Source of the DNA: JAMZMI01 sp964353015
Lineage (GTDB): Bacteria; Bacteroidota; Bacteroidia; Cytophagales; Cyclobacteriaceae
Assembly (NCBI GenBank): GCA_964353015.1
Contig: CAYGUA010000021.1
Coordinates: forward strand, 27,437 to 91,436
Length of the DNA stretch: 64,000 nt
Direction of reading: 5' to 3'
In this document: one piece after another, positions 28,224 to 37,219 of the stretch
Layout of the letters: every line of letters starts with the position of its first letter
Numbering within the stretch: position 1 is the stretch's first letter
The notes under the pieces: generated by a model
What the model was told of the DNA's origin: nothing
The model's database searches: none
The model's input: the letters and a program-made list of their open reading frames with translations, nothing else
Translations under genes and position numbers: made by a program

Positions 28224-29224
28224 CTCATCAATGCAGATGCCCAGGTAAATCCGCTTCCGAAAGCAGCGAGGCATACAATGTTTCCTTCTTTAATTCTACC
28301 TTCTTGCCATGCTTCACTCAGTGCAATAGGAATAGATGCAGCTGTCGTATTGCCGTACTTCATGATATTGTTAAATACCTGATCGTCCGACAGTCCCATT
28401 TTTCTTTGGATAAACTGACTGATTCTAAGGTTGGCCTGATGTGGGATGAGCATATCTATATTTCCTGCAGAAAATCCATTTGCCAGTAAGGCTTCATTGA
28501 TAACTTCTTCGAAACGTGTAACTGCATGCTTAAAAACAAAATTGCCATTCATGTAGGGATAATAGCTCAAATCATTGTCGTCATTTTCATTCATGATTTG
28601 ATTTACCCATCGGCTGGTGGCTGGGCTGATCAAAGCCAGTTCCTTCGCATGTTTGCCTTCTGAATGGAGATGGGTTGATAGTATGCCTTTTGAGTTATCA
28701 TCTGATCGGGAGACGACAACTGCTCCTGCACCATCGCCAAATATGACTGTAACACCTCGGCCTCTTGTCGTTTTGTCCAGTCCGCCACTGTGATACTCAG
28801 AACCAATTACAAGGATGTTTTTATACATACCTGTTTTAATGAATTGATCAGCTACAGACAATCCGTATACAAATCCCGAGCATTGATTTCTGACATCCAA
28901 GGCACCAACCTCTTTAATGCCTAGCAATTCTTGCACTTGTACGCCAGGTCCAGGAAAATAATAATCTGGACTCAAAGTAGCGAAAACAATAAAATCAATG
29001 TCATCTGGTGTTAGCTCTGCATTTTGTATTGCGATTTTGGCAGCTTTTGTGCCCATTGTAGAGGGCATGTCATCGGATTTTGGATCTATCCATCGGCGTT
29101 CTTTTATTCCAGTTCGCTCTTGAATCCATTCATCTGTGGTTTCCATGAAGGATTCCAAATCCTTATTAGTCACTATTTTTTCGGGAACATAATGACCAAT
29201 ACCGCTGATTTTAGATCTGTACAT
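28217..29224 (-). CDS. fabH: Beta-ketoacyl-ACP synthase III
   Basis: A 335-residue thiolase-fold enzyme that condenses an acyl-CoA starter with malonyl-ACP to begin fatty acid synthesis. The catalytic triad is visible: Cys115 in NQCSGF, His262 in IPHQANLRI and Asn292 in YGNTTAAS. It is in a minus-strand run with surface proteins instead of other fab genes and has no plsX or acpP beside it. It may be a second KAS III or specialise in branched starters; the sequence does not settle this. Confidence 0.93.
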   Translation of the reverse strand: MYRSKISGIGHYVPEKIVTNKDLESFMETTDEWIQERTGIKERRWIDPKSDDMPSTMGTKAAKIAIQNAELTPDDIDFIVFATLSPDYYFPGPGVQVQELLGIKEVGALDVRNQCSGFVYGLSVADQFIKTGMYKNILVIGSEYHSGGLDKTTRGRGVTVIFGDGAGAVVVSRSDDNSKGILSTHLHSEGKHAKELALISPATSRWVNQIMNENDDNDLSYYPYMNGNFVFKHAVTRFEEVINEALLANGFSAGNIDMLIPHQANLRISQFIQRKMGLSDDQVFNNIMKYGNTTAASIPIALSEAWQEGRIKEGNIVCLAAFGSGFTWASALMRW

Positions 29225-29275
29225 TGTGGGGTGTTTTATATTATTAGTTTTAAAATCTAAATAATTTACTAAAGT

Positions 29276-30793
29276 TTATTGAATCTTGAAATCCTTATGA
29301 TGGGTGATCTCTTCACCTTTTGCATCATGTATTTCAAATTTATCTCTGTAAATGATACGACCTGATTGAATTATTTCAACCTTAAATATTTCATCTGAAA
29401 TGATTTTGGTTGTGTACATTCCTTTGGAATCTGTTGTGGCATGAAAATATTCATCCAAATATTGTGAAGGATGAAATCGGATTTGAGTATTCGCTAATGG
29501 CGTGCCGTCACTACCGGTCAGTCTTCCGGTGATATTTACCTTTTCAACTTCCCAGAAAAAGTAGATGTCATTCCCTCCTTTAGAATGAATTCTATTCGAA
29601 ACAAAATACCCTGATGTCTGATCCTCATTCATTTTAAAATGAAATTCATCATTTGGAGAATTTATTGGCCATCCCATGTTTTTAGGAGGCGACCATTTGA
29701 ATGCAGTCATGTCTAATGTACTATAATAGACATCCTTTCCACCAACTCCACCTGGTCTGTCAGATATGAAATAAATCGTTTTTTCATCTGGAGAAAGGTA
29801 AGGACTATCTTCATTGAAACTTGTGTTGATATCCGCTGAAAAAGTTTCAGGTCTTGTCCACTTATTTTTTTCGGGATCAATGTATGATTCATAGAGATCT
29901 AAGCCAGCTCCCTTTTCATCTGATGAAAAGATGATGCGATCTTCATGTTCATTGATGTAGAAGTGCGAATGCAAATGATTATTTGTTATTCTGCTGTCGA
30001 ATTCGATTGGTAGGGTCCAGGTTTCAGCACTGGCTTGACTAAAATAAAGATCACCTCCATTTTCTTCCCTAAAAAGGAACAATTTTCCGTCATTATTAAC
30101 CACTTCTATGTTGGCTGTCTTTTCATCAAAAGTCCCCAGATTTCTGACTTCCTTTAATGAACCCCAACCATTTTCGTCTTTTTTGGAATAATAAATTTTA
30201 TACTCAACTGGGTAGATTGATCCTCTCGATGAAGCAAACAATAATTCCTTTTTGTCTTCAAAATAAACTGGAGTTAGCTCATCAGCTTCTGAATTTATAG
30301 GACTTTCAAGCTGATGTATTTCATAATTATCAGCATCATCAAAAAAAGACATCAAATGGGCAGTCGTTGAAATAAGTTTTTTCACCTCTTCACTTTCATT
30401 ATTTCCATTGTATTCAAGCTTTTGGTGATATTGCTTGAATGCAAAAGAAGCATCCTCGAACAAGTATTTAGACATGTAAATCTTTCCCAGCCAATAGTAA
30501 TAGTTCTCATCAGAAGCATAAGATTCTTCCAAATCGAGATATGCATCAATAGATCTATCTGGAGAAAGCATCAATGAGCAAACTTCTATTTTGTATTCAG
30601 TAGCTTCATGCTTTGGGTCAAAAGTGGCAACTTCTAGATATTCAGCAAGTGCGGTAGTATAGGCTTCTCTCTCAATGGCCGTTTCAGCATCTTCATAAAT
30701 TCGAAGGTGTTTTTGCGAAAAAGATGTGAATGTAATTAGGATAGCCCCTAAACTTAATATTGCTGGCAATAGTGATTTTGATCCGAGATTCAT
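29276..30793 (-). CDS. PD40 beta-propeller protein, paralogue without OmpA domain
   Basis: A 505-residue secreted protein. The upstream in-frame TTG at 30811 is rejected for ATG at 30791-30793, which directly precedes a signal peptide. Domains in order: N-terminal helical TPR-like region (about 30-120), PD40/WD40-like propeller repeats (about 150-390, with SPYLSPDEKTIYFISDRPGG), and a carboxypeptidase-regulatory-like beta domain (about 400-500, with RFHPSQYLDEYFHA). The next gene upstream has the same three domains plus OmpA, so this is a tandem paralogue that ends before the peptidoglycan-binding part. Probably periplasmic or surface; partner unknown. Confidence 0.85.
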   Translation of the reverse strand: MNLGSKSLLPAILSLGAILITFTSFSQKHLRIYEDAETAIEREAYTTALAEYLEVATFDPKHEATEYKIEVCSLMLSPDRSIDAYLDLEESYASDENYYYWLGKIYMSKYLFEDASFAFKQYHQKLEYNGNNESEEVKKLISTTAHLMSFFDDADNYEIHQLESPINSEADELTPVYFEDKKELLFASSRGSIYPVEYKIYYSKKDENGWGSLKEVRNLGTFDEKTANIEVVNNDGKLFLFREENGGDLYFSQASAETWTLPIEFDSRITNNHLHSHFYINEHEDRIIFSSDEKGAGLDLYESYIDPEKNKWTRPETFSADINTSFNEDSPYLSPDEKTIYFISDRPGGVGGKDVYYSTLDMTAFKWSPPKNMGWPINSPNDEFHFKMNEDQTSGYFVSNRIHSKGGNDIYFFWEVEKVNITGRLTGSDGTPLANTQIRFHPSQYLDEYFHATTDSKGMYTTKIISDEIFKVEIIQSGRIIYRDKFEIHDAKGEEITHHKDFKIQ

Positions 30794-30840
30794 AACTGCC
30801 AATTTCGGCAAATTCTTTGAAAATTGGATAATTATCGTTG

Positions 30841-32949
30841 TTATTCGATTATCAGAATCTCAATTCTTCGGTTTAATTCACGGCCATTTATCTCATCATC
30901 ATTGGAGGCAAGTGGCATTGTCTCTCCATAACCTTTGGCTATCATGCGATTCTTGGCAATACCTTTAGTTTCAAGCCATTTTTTCACGGCTTTTGCGCGG
31001 TTTTCAGAAAGCCGTAAATTCCCTTCCGCACTGCCAATATTATCTGTATGCCCACCAATCTCGATTTTAAGATTCGGGTTGTTTTTCAAAGTTTCATAAA
31101 TTTTGCTTAAAACTTCATCAGACTCCTGAGTCATTTGGGAGGTACCAAATTCGAAATAAATGTTGTTGATAATCGATTTATTTCCTGTTCGATACTTGTT
31201 GCCTAGTTCTTCCACTTTAACAACAGGTGCGCTTTTGGTTTCTACTTTGGCTTCCGGTTCGGTTATTTTTGGTTCAGGCTTTGCTTCAACGATAATTGAT
31301 TTTTCAGGTAGTACAGGCGGAGTTTTTACAACGACGGTCTCAACAACTTTAGGTGTTATTTTGGTAATGGCTGCAGTTTTTTCCTGATAAATCTTGATTT
31401 CTTCTTCGGTGGCATTTTTGTCTATACCATAAAAATCCTGAACATGTGTGATCGTTTCGCCCTTGGAATCATGGATTTCATAGGTGGCAACCCCAAGTGT
31501 ATCCAATCCACTTATAATCTCGACTCTGAATTGTTCGTCAGAGATGATTTCAGTTCTGTATTTTCCATTCTCATCAATTGGCGATCTGAAATATTCGACT
31601 AAATACTGTGAAGGGTGAAAGCGAATTTCGCCTGATGAGAGCGCTTGATCGGTAAGTGCATTTAACACACGACCCTCAACAAATGCCTTTTCTATTTCCC
31701 AATAGAAATAAATATCATAATCTCCCTTTGAATAGATTCTGTTGGAAATGAGATAACCTGATTTTTGGTCTTCATTCATTTTGAAATGAATATCATCATC
31801 TGGAGAGTTGATTGGCCAGCCTAAATTCTTAGGTTCTCCCCAGGTTTTTGTGCTATTATCAAATTGAGAAACATAAACATCAAATCCTCCTACACCACCA
31901 GGTCGTCTCGAACTGAAATACAATTTTTGCTCATCCGGTGATAAATAAGGGCTTTCTTCATCTGATGTGGAATTGATTGTTTCAGAAAGGGGTGTCGGTT
32001 TTGACCATTTTCCCGTGTTTGGATCTTTGAAGGATTCATGTAAATCCAATCCATTGTGTTTGTGCTTACTTACGAAAATGATTCTGTCTTCATGTTCGTT
32101 GATGTAAAAATGAGAAGCCAGATTCTTTGAGGAGATTTTACTATCAAATTCTTTAGGAGCATTCCATCCAGAATCGTTTGGTTCAGAGTAGGTTAATATT
32201 CCTTTTTTCTTATCAAACAGAAATAATTTACCATCTTCATTGACCACTTCTACATTGGCATTTTCCTTATCAAAAACACCAAGAGAAGTTAATTCTGTTG
32301 GTTTAGACCATTCATAGTCTGAATGGATGCTGTGATATATTTTGAATTCCTCACTTTTAGTTTGACTTGCTGAGGCATAAATCAGTTCCTTTTTTTTCTC
32401 GAAATACACCGGGCTCATTTCAGCATATTTCCCATTTATCGGAGCATCGAGTTGATGTATTTCAAAATCGTCAGTATGGTCAAAAAAGCTAACTAATCTT
32501 TCGGCCTCTTTGATGAAATCCTTGGTTTCATCTACTATTTCTTTGCTTTTGAATGCCTTTATTTTTAGAAAATCTTTCCAGGCTTCCACCGCCTCAGGGA
32601 ACATGTACCTGTTGGTGTAAATTCTCCCCATCCAATAGTTGAAAAATTTGTCCGATTTGCCTTTAGTTTCTGTATAAGAGAGGATATGATCTAACGGTCT
32701 TTCTCTATGTTCTTTTTGAAGAAGGTGACAAATTTCAAGTCGGTAGTCAGCATCTTTATATTTCGGATTTATGGATATCAATTCATCAAACAGGACAATG
32801 GCATCAACGAAAGATTCTTCATAAAATGCTTCCATTGCATTTTTGTAGATGGATTCTTCCTTTTGCGCATTTGCAGAATTGGATTGTAATAGGGCTGTTA
32901 TGCATATAAGCATAGCCCATAGGATGTTGACGGATTTTTGTTGAGCCAT
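30841..32949 (-). CDS. PorE-like PD40/OmpA family protein
   Basis: A 702-residue protein starting at ATG 32947-32949 (an upstream TTG is rejected), with signal peptide residues 1-28 ending NSANAQ. Domains: TPR-like helices (about 35-130), PD40 propeller (about 165-400, SPYLSPDEQKLYFSSRRPGG), carboxypeptidase-regulatory-like domain (about 410-510), a Pro/Glu/Lys linker and a C-terminal OmpA domain (about 590-702, IEIGGHTDN... LSENRAKAVKKWL) that binds peptidoglycan. This order is that of PorE, a cell-wall-linked component of the type IX secretion system, but Bacteroidota have several paralogues, so the role is an inference. A T9SS cargo lies 8 kb away. Confidence 0.85.
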   Translation of the reverse strand: MAQQKSVNILWAMLICITALLQSNSANAQKEESIYKNAMEAFYEESFVDAIVLFDELISINPKYKDADYRLEICHLLQKEHRERPLDHILSYTETKGKSDKFFNYWMGRIYTNRYMFPEAVEAWKDFLKIKAFKSKEIVDETKDFIKEAERLVSFFDHTDDFEIHQLDAPINGKYAEMSPVYFEKKKELIYASASQTKSEEFKIYHSIHSDYEWSKPTELTSLGVFDKENANVEVVNEDGKLFLFDKKKGILTYSEPNDSGWNAPKEFDSKISSKNLASHFYINEHEDRIIFVSKHKHNGLDLHESFKDPNTGKWSKPTPLSETINSTSDEESPYLSPDEQKLYFSSRRPGGVGGFDVYVSQFDNSTKTWGEPKNLGWPINSPDDDIHFKMNEDQKSGYLISNRIYSKGDYDIYFYWEIEKAFVEGRVLNALTDQALSSGEIRFHPSQYLVEYFRSPIDENGKYRTEIISDEQFRVEIISGLDTLGVATYEIHDSKGETITHVQDFYGIDKNATEEEIKIYQEKTAAITKITPKVVETVVVKTPPVLPEKSIIVEAKPEPKITEPEAKVETKSAPVVKVEELGNKYRTGNKSIINNIYFEFGTSQMTQESDEVLSKIYETLKNNPNLKIEIGGHTDNIGSAEGNLRLSENRAKAVKKWLETKGIAKNRMIAKGYGETMPLASNDDEINGRELNRRIEILIIE

Positions 32950-32994
32950 AACAATAACTAAATTCAAACTCTTACCAATATGTAATTTCTATTA

Positions 32995-33690
32995 TCAGAA
33001 AAGCGTGTAATTACCATGCTGATCTGATGGCTGGGTGGGTTCGATCAAACTTTGATCGTATATTTTCAAGTTGTTAATCAGTGGACTTACCGGGTGGTAA
33101 TTTAAATCATTTTGTGAAATATTTTCAAGTATAGCCTTAACTAGGTCTAAGTTCGAATAATCAGAGAGCCATTTTTTGGTTGTTTCAAAATCTAAAATAG
33201 CTGGTTTATCTTCTTGAAAAGCATTTAATGGTGCTGTAGCAGCCGTTGTAATCATGTTGAATGACCGGGAGATGGTACCATCAAAATCCTCATATTCTTC
33301 CCAAATACCAGCAATTGCAAATAGTTCTCTATTCCCTTTGTAGAAATAATAGGGCGCCAGCTGCTTTTTTGAAAGTCTTTTCCAAGTATAAAAACCATCT
33401 ACCAGCACAATGCACCTATTTTCCATTAATGGCTTTTGGTACATGGGTTTATCTATTAATAAAGATGCAGAAAGATTAAAAAGACGCTGACTTATTGATT
33501 TGTTGTTTGATAATTTTGAAATCAAACCCCAATGAAATAGTTGGATCTGATCCGGTTTTTTATTGGTTATAATCGGAAGTTTCTGAGTGGGAGCTGCATT
33601 AAAAGTAGGTTTAAAACCAGCTTCAATTTTTGCTCCAAATTTCTTTTCCAATTCTTCCGCTGAAGCACCGATGGTCAACCTGTCGTACAT
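32995..33690 (-). CDS. SRAP-fold protein lacking catalytic residues
   Basis: A 231-residue protein of the SRAP family (HMCES/YedK), whose active members crosslink to abasic sites in single-stranded DNA through Cys2. Family blocks are present: FNAAPTQKLPII, LFHWGLI, ENRCIVLVDGFYTWKR and FNMITTAAT. The residues known to act in YedK/HMCES are replaced: Cys2 is Tyr2, the Glu of GFYEW is Thr102, and the His of the IHDRMP segment is Gln159 (FQEDKP); the usual Arg near the Asn is Ser74. Only Asn72 is kept. The reading frame is intact, so it appears to be a maintained pseudoenzyme. Its start is ATG 33688-33690. Confidence 0.85.
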   Translation of the reverse strand: MYDRLTIGASAEELEKKFGAKIEAGFKPTFNAAPTQKLPIITNKKPDQIQLFHWGLISKLSNNKSISQRLFNLSASLLIDKPMYQKPLMENRCIVLVDGFYTWKRLSKKQLAPYYFYKGNRELFAIAGIWEEYEDFDGTISRSFNMITTAATAPLNAFQEDKPAILDFETTKKWLSDYSNLDLVKAILENISQNDLNYHPVSPLINNLKIYDQSLIEPTQPSDQHGNYTLF

Positions 33691-33731
33691 ATGGGTGAAA
33701 GTTACAACGATAGACGCTTTATCCGAAACTT

Positions 33732-34694
33732 TTAATGCATTTCACAGAAATTAAGGGCTTTTTTCTCAGACCAATGATAGCCATCAGAATCAAACAAGGT
33801 ATATCCCACATGTCCACCTTGATTGGTTATTTCATAGTGTATTGATTTGGATTGTTTTCCTAATTCAGGATTCAGGGTTATCGGAGTGAGCAGCGGATCA
33901 TTGTAGGCATTCAAAATAAGTGTCGGGATTGAAATGCCTTTGAGATAATTGATTGAGCTATTTTTTTCATAATAATCGTCAGCGCCATTAAAACCATGAA
34001 TGGGAGCTGTGAAGTATTCGTCAAAACTTCTGATGCTTTTGACCAGTTTCAAATACTCAAGATTCATTGAGCCGGGTAAGGACTTTTCCTTGAGTAAAAT
34101 TTTCTCTCTCAGATTTCTTAAAAAACGTTTTTGATAAAGGAAGCATGTGGGTTTGTCCAGATTATCTGCTCCAGATGCCAAATCTAGCGGAACAGAGATT
34201 GCCACTGCTCTTTTAATTCTATCATCTCTTTTGGCTTCTCCAAGATATTTTAGAGTCAGATTGCCGCCCAGACTGAAACCAATTAATGTGATGTCATTGT
34301 ATTTTTTCAATCCTTCTGAAATGACCAAATCAAGGTCATAAGTAGCTCCACTATGGTAAAAAATACGTGTTTTGTTTACCTCACCGCTACATCCACGAAA
34401 ATTCCAGGCGCAAACATCATATCCTTGATTACTGAATATTTTGGCCATTCCTAACACATAGGCTCTATCTGAGCTGCCTTCAAGGCCATGCTGCAAGATT
34501 ATGAGCTTGCTATTTCCATTTTTAATCCAATCCAAATCCAAGAAATCTCCATCAGGAGTAGTTATTCTCTGTCTATTTCTTTTAGGGACATTTTTCACTT
34601 TTCGAAAAATGGCAGGGTAAATAGTTTCAACGTGCCCGTTGAATAAAGTGAAAGGTCTTTTGTATTGATCAGTCAAGATTTCAGATATTTTCAT
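33732..34694 (-). CDS. YheT-like alpha/beta hydrolase
   Basis: A 320-residue hydrolase of the YheT/ABHD1-3 type. ATG at 34692-34694 is preferred to an in-frame TTG 12 bases upstream. Key blocks are PFTLFNGHVETIYPAIFR (the family N-terminus), LQHGLEGSSDRAY, NFRGCSGE and GFSLGGN with the nucleophile Ser. A late NQGGHVGY supplies the His and ILNAYNDPL the Asp. Substrates are probably esters or lipids, not established. It heads the minus-strand block and is divergent from the E2 gene. Confidence 0.88.
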   Translation of the reverse strand: MKISEILTDQYKRPFTLFNGHVETIYPAIFRKVKNVPKRNRQRITTPDGDFLDLDWIKNGNSKLIILQHGLEGSSDRAYVLGMAKIFSNQGYDVCAWNFRGCSGEVNKTRIFYHSGATYDLDLVISEGLKKYNDITLIGFSLGGNLTLKYLGEAKRDDRIKRAVAISVPLDLASGADNLDKPTCFLYQKRFLRNLREKILLKEKSLPGSMNLEYLKLVKSIRSFDEYFTAPIHGFNGADDYYEKNSSINYLKGISIPTLILNAYNDPLLTPITLNPELGKQSKSIHYEITNQGGHVGYTLFDSDGYHWSEKKALNFCEMH

Positions 34695-34754
34695 AAAAAT
34701 GAACAATTCTGCTTAATTAGATTTATTATTCTGTAATTAAAAGAATCAGAAGTG

Positions 34755-34784
34755 TTGCTAAAAAATTGACATGGCTTAACTTTG
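34755..34784 (+). promoter_or_regulatory. Promoter of the E2 gene
   Basis: TTG at 34755-34757, a 19-base spacer and TAACTTTG at 34777-34784 match the Bacteroidota TTG / TAnnTTTG pattern. The predicted transcript would begin about 25 bases before the ATG at 34815. Confidence 0.6.
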
Positions 34785-34814
34785 AAATTCGATTTAAAAC
34801 TTAATGCTTGATTA

Positions 34815-36446
34815 ATGGCCGAAGTAATTAGAATGCCAAAGATGAGTGACACCATGGAAGAAGGTGTGATTGCATCCTGGATTAAAAAAGAAGGTGATGT
34901 AGTAAGCTCAGGGGATATCCTGGCAGAAGTGGAAACGGATAAGGCTACCATGGAATTGGAATCTTATCAAGATGGTGTGCTTTTGCATATCGGAGTAAAA
35001 GAAAAAGATGCCGTTCCTGTCGATGGTGTGATTGCCATTATTGGAGAGAAAGGTGAAGATATTTCTGCTTTACTCAAGGAAATCGAAGGTGGTGCTGCTC
35101 CAGCTAAGGCAGAAGAAGCTGCTGCCCCTGCAAAAAGCGAATCTAGTCCTGCGCCGGCTGTCGATACTTCAAACATCAATGCTACGGTCATTACTATGCC
35201 AAAGATGAGTGATACGATGCAAGAAGGTGTAATCGCGTCATGGTTGAAAAAAGAAGGAGATTCAATTTCTTCTGGTGATATTATCGCAGAAGTTGAAACT
35301 GACAAAGCGACAATGGAACTGGAGGCTTATGAAGATGGAGTTTTACTTCACATTGCCGTTCCTGCTGGTGGGTCAGTAGCTATAGATGGCCCAATTGCCG
35401 TAGTTGGGGAAAAAGGCGCGGATTGGAAAACATTACTTCAAGCTCAAGCATCTGGAGGATCTTCACCAGCCGCTGCACCTGAAAAAACAGAGGCCAAGCC
35501 GGAAGAAAAACCAGTGGCGACTGCATCTTCAGCGCCTAGTGCAACACCAGTTGCTGCGAACTCCAATGGACGTGTAATTGCATCCCCATTGGCGAAAAAA
35601 ATAGCGAAAGAAAAAGGTGTGGATATCGCTCAAGTAGCCGGATCAGGCGAAGGTGGTCGAATCATCAAAAAAGATATAGAATCATTTCAGCCATCGTCTG
35701 CACCAGCATCATCAGCTGCGTCAGCTTCGAAAGTTGCAATCCCTACAAATGTTGGTCAGGAAAGCTTTGAAGATGTGCCAGCGACGCAAATGCGTAAGGC
35801 AATTACCAGAGCTCTGAGTGCAAGTCAGTTTGGCGCGCCGCATTTCTATCTCACTATGGAGATGGATATGGACAAAACCATTGAAGCACGAAACAGCCTG
35901 AATGAAATATCTCCAGTGAAAATTTCTTTCAATGATATTGTGATCAAAGCTGTGGCTGCTGCTTTGAGAAAACATCCAGATGTAAATACTTATTGGATCA
36001 GCGATACGAACAGCATCAGAAAGAACCATCACATAAGTATTGGTGTGGCTATGGCCGTAGCTGAAGGTTTGATTGTCCCGGTTGTGAAATTTGCTGACAA
36101 TAAATCACTGGCGCAAATTTCTGCTGAGGTTAAAGATTTTGGAGCAAGAGCCAAAGAGAAGAAAATAAAACCAGAAGAGATGCAGGGCAATACATTTACT
36201 GTGTCAAATCTTGGTATGTTCGGTATTGAAGAATTTACCTCGATTATCAATGCACCGGAATCATGTATTTTGGCTGTAGGTGCTATCAGACAAGTTCCTG
36301 TTGTTAAAAATGGTGCAATAGTACCAGGAAACACCATGAAGGTAACTCTGACTTGTGATCATAGGACAGTAGACGGAGCTGTAGGTTCTGCTTTCTTGCA
36401 AACATTGAAGGGATTCATTGAGGATCCTGTGAGAATTTTGATCTAA
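34815..36446 (+). CDS. pdhC: Dihydrolipoamide acetyltransferase (E2) of pyruvate dehydrogenase
   Basis: A 543-residue E2 subunit. Two lipoyl domains (about 1-80 and 122-200) carry ETDKATMELE with lipoylated lysines at residues 43 and 164. They are followed by Ala/Pro/Glu-rich linkers, a peripheral subunit-binding domain (about 253-290, VIASPLAKKIAKEKGVD) and the catalytic domain (about 315-543) with His516 and Asp520 in DHRTVDG. It transfers acetyl groups to CoA in the pyruvate dehydrogenase complex. The E1 and E3 genes are not in the window. The two lipoyl coding segments (34824-34974 and 35193-35343) are visibly similar at DNA level. Confidence 0.93.
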   Translation: MAEVIRMPKMSDTMEEGVIASWIKKEGDVVSSGDILAEVETDKATMELESYQDGVLLHIGVKEKDAVPVDGVIAIIGEKGEDISALLKEIEGGAAPAKAEEAAAPAKSESSPAPAVDTSNINATVITMPKMSDTMQEGVIASWLKKEGDSISSGDIIAEVETDKATMELEAYEDGVLLHIAVPAGGSVAIDGPIAVVGEKGADWKTLLQAQASGGSSPAAAPEKTEAKPEEKPVATASSAPSATPVAANSNGRVIASPLAKKIAKEKGVDIAQVAGSGEGGRIIKKDIESFQPSSAPASSAASASKVAIPTNVGQESFEDVPATQMRKAITRALSASQFGAPHFYLTMEMDMDKTIEARNSLNEISPVKISFNDIVIKAVAAALRKHPDVNTYWISDTNSIRKNHHISIGVAMAVAEGLIVPVVKFADNKSLAQISAEVKDFGARAKEKKIKPEEMQGNTFTVSNLGMFGIEEFTSIINAPESCILAVGAIRQVPVVKNGAIVPGNTMKVTLTCDHRTVDGAVGSAFLQTLKGFIEDPVRILI

Positions 36447-36465
36447 TTGAAAACTTATAAATCAA

Positions 36466-36496
36466 TGTCCTGTTAAAGCAACAGGACATTTTTTTT
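36466..36496 (+). terminator. Terminator of the E2 gene, abutting the bshB1 start
   Basis: TGTCCTGTT (36466-36474) pairs with AACAGGACA (36480-36488) around a 5-base loop, followed by eight T at 36489-36496. The ATG of bshB1 follows with no gap. Confidence 0.88.
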
Positions 36497-37219
36497 ATGG
36501 ATAAAATCAACATATTAGCGATAGTAGCTCATCCCGACGATGTGGAGCTTTCTTGTGCAGGCACATTGATTGTTCACCAGCAGCAGGGTTACACCACAGG
36601 GATTATTGATCTTACCCAAGGCGAAATGGGCACAAGGGGCACACCTGAACAGCGTATGATGGAAGCAGCCGATGCTGGGCGCATCATGCAATTGTCTATC
36701 AGGGAAAACATGGGTTTTGCTGATGCTTTTTTTGAGAATAATCAGGAAAACCAATTGAAGCTGATTGCTAAAATTAGAAAATATCGACCTGATATTGTTA
36801 TTACCAATGCGCTATATGATCGTCATCCAGATCATGTCAGGGGTGCTAAGCTGGTTGAGGAGGCCACATTTAAAGCGGGCCTTAAAATGATAAGTACGCT
36901 TGATGATGCGGGAAATATTCAAAATGCATGGCGACCTGCCAAACTTTTGCATTGTATTCAAAGTACATCATTGACTCCCGATTTTTACGTAGATATATCG
37001 ACAGCCCAAGCAATAAAGATGGAGGCTATCCGAGCCTTCAAATCACAATTTTTTGATCCTAATAGCACAGAACCACAAACCTATATTTCCAAGCCCGAAT
37101 TTATGGAAATGATTGAGGCAAGATCTAAAGAATATGGCCATAGAATTCAAGTGGATCACGCAGAAGGCTTTTGCTACAATCAGGCACTAGGAGTGAAAAA
37201 CTTATTTCATTTCACATAA
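36497..37219 (+). CDS. bshB1: Bacillithiol biosynthesis deacetylase BshB1
   Basis: A 240-residue zinc-dependent N-deacetylase of the LmbE/PIG-L family, which removes acetyl from GlcNAc-malate in bacillithiol synthesis. The metal site is seen in AHPDDVELS (residues 11-19) and YDRHPDHVRG, and TQGEMGTRGT is the family signature of BshB1. Bacillithiol is the known low-molecular-weight thiol of many Bacteroidota. The start codon directly follows a terminator T run, so either read-through transcripts or a promoter inside the E2 end must serve it. It overlaps the convergent glycosyltransferase gene by 13 bases. Confidence 0.92.
   Translation: MDKINILAIVAHPDDVELSCAGTLIVHQQQGYTTGIIDLTQGEMGTRGTPEQRMMEAADAGRIMQLSIRENMGFADAFFENNQENQLKLIAKIRKYRPDIVITNALYDRHPDHVRGAKLVEEATFKAGLKMISTLDDAGNIQNAWRPAKLLHCIQSTSLTPDFYVDISTAQAIKMEAIRAFKSQFFDPNSTEPQTYISKPEFMEMIEARSKEYGHRIQVDHAEGFCYNQALGVKNLFHFT

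Noticed and set aside
34824..35343. Repeat element in the E2 gene
   Set aside because: The similar stretches are the two lipoyl domains, which are conserved protein modules, not a mobile or DNA-level repeat.
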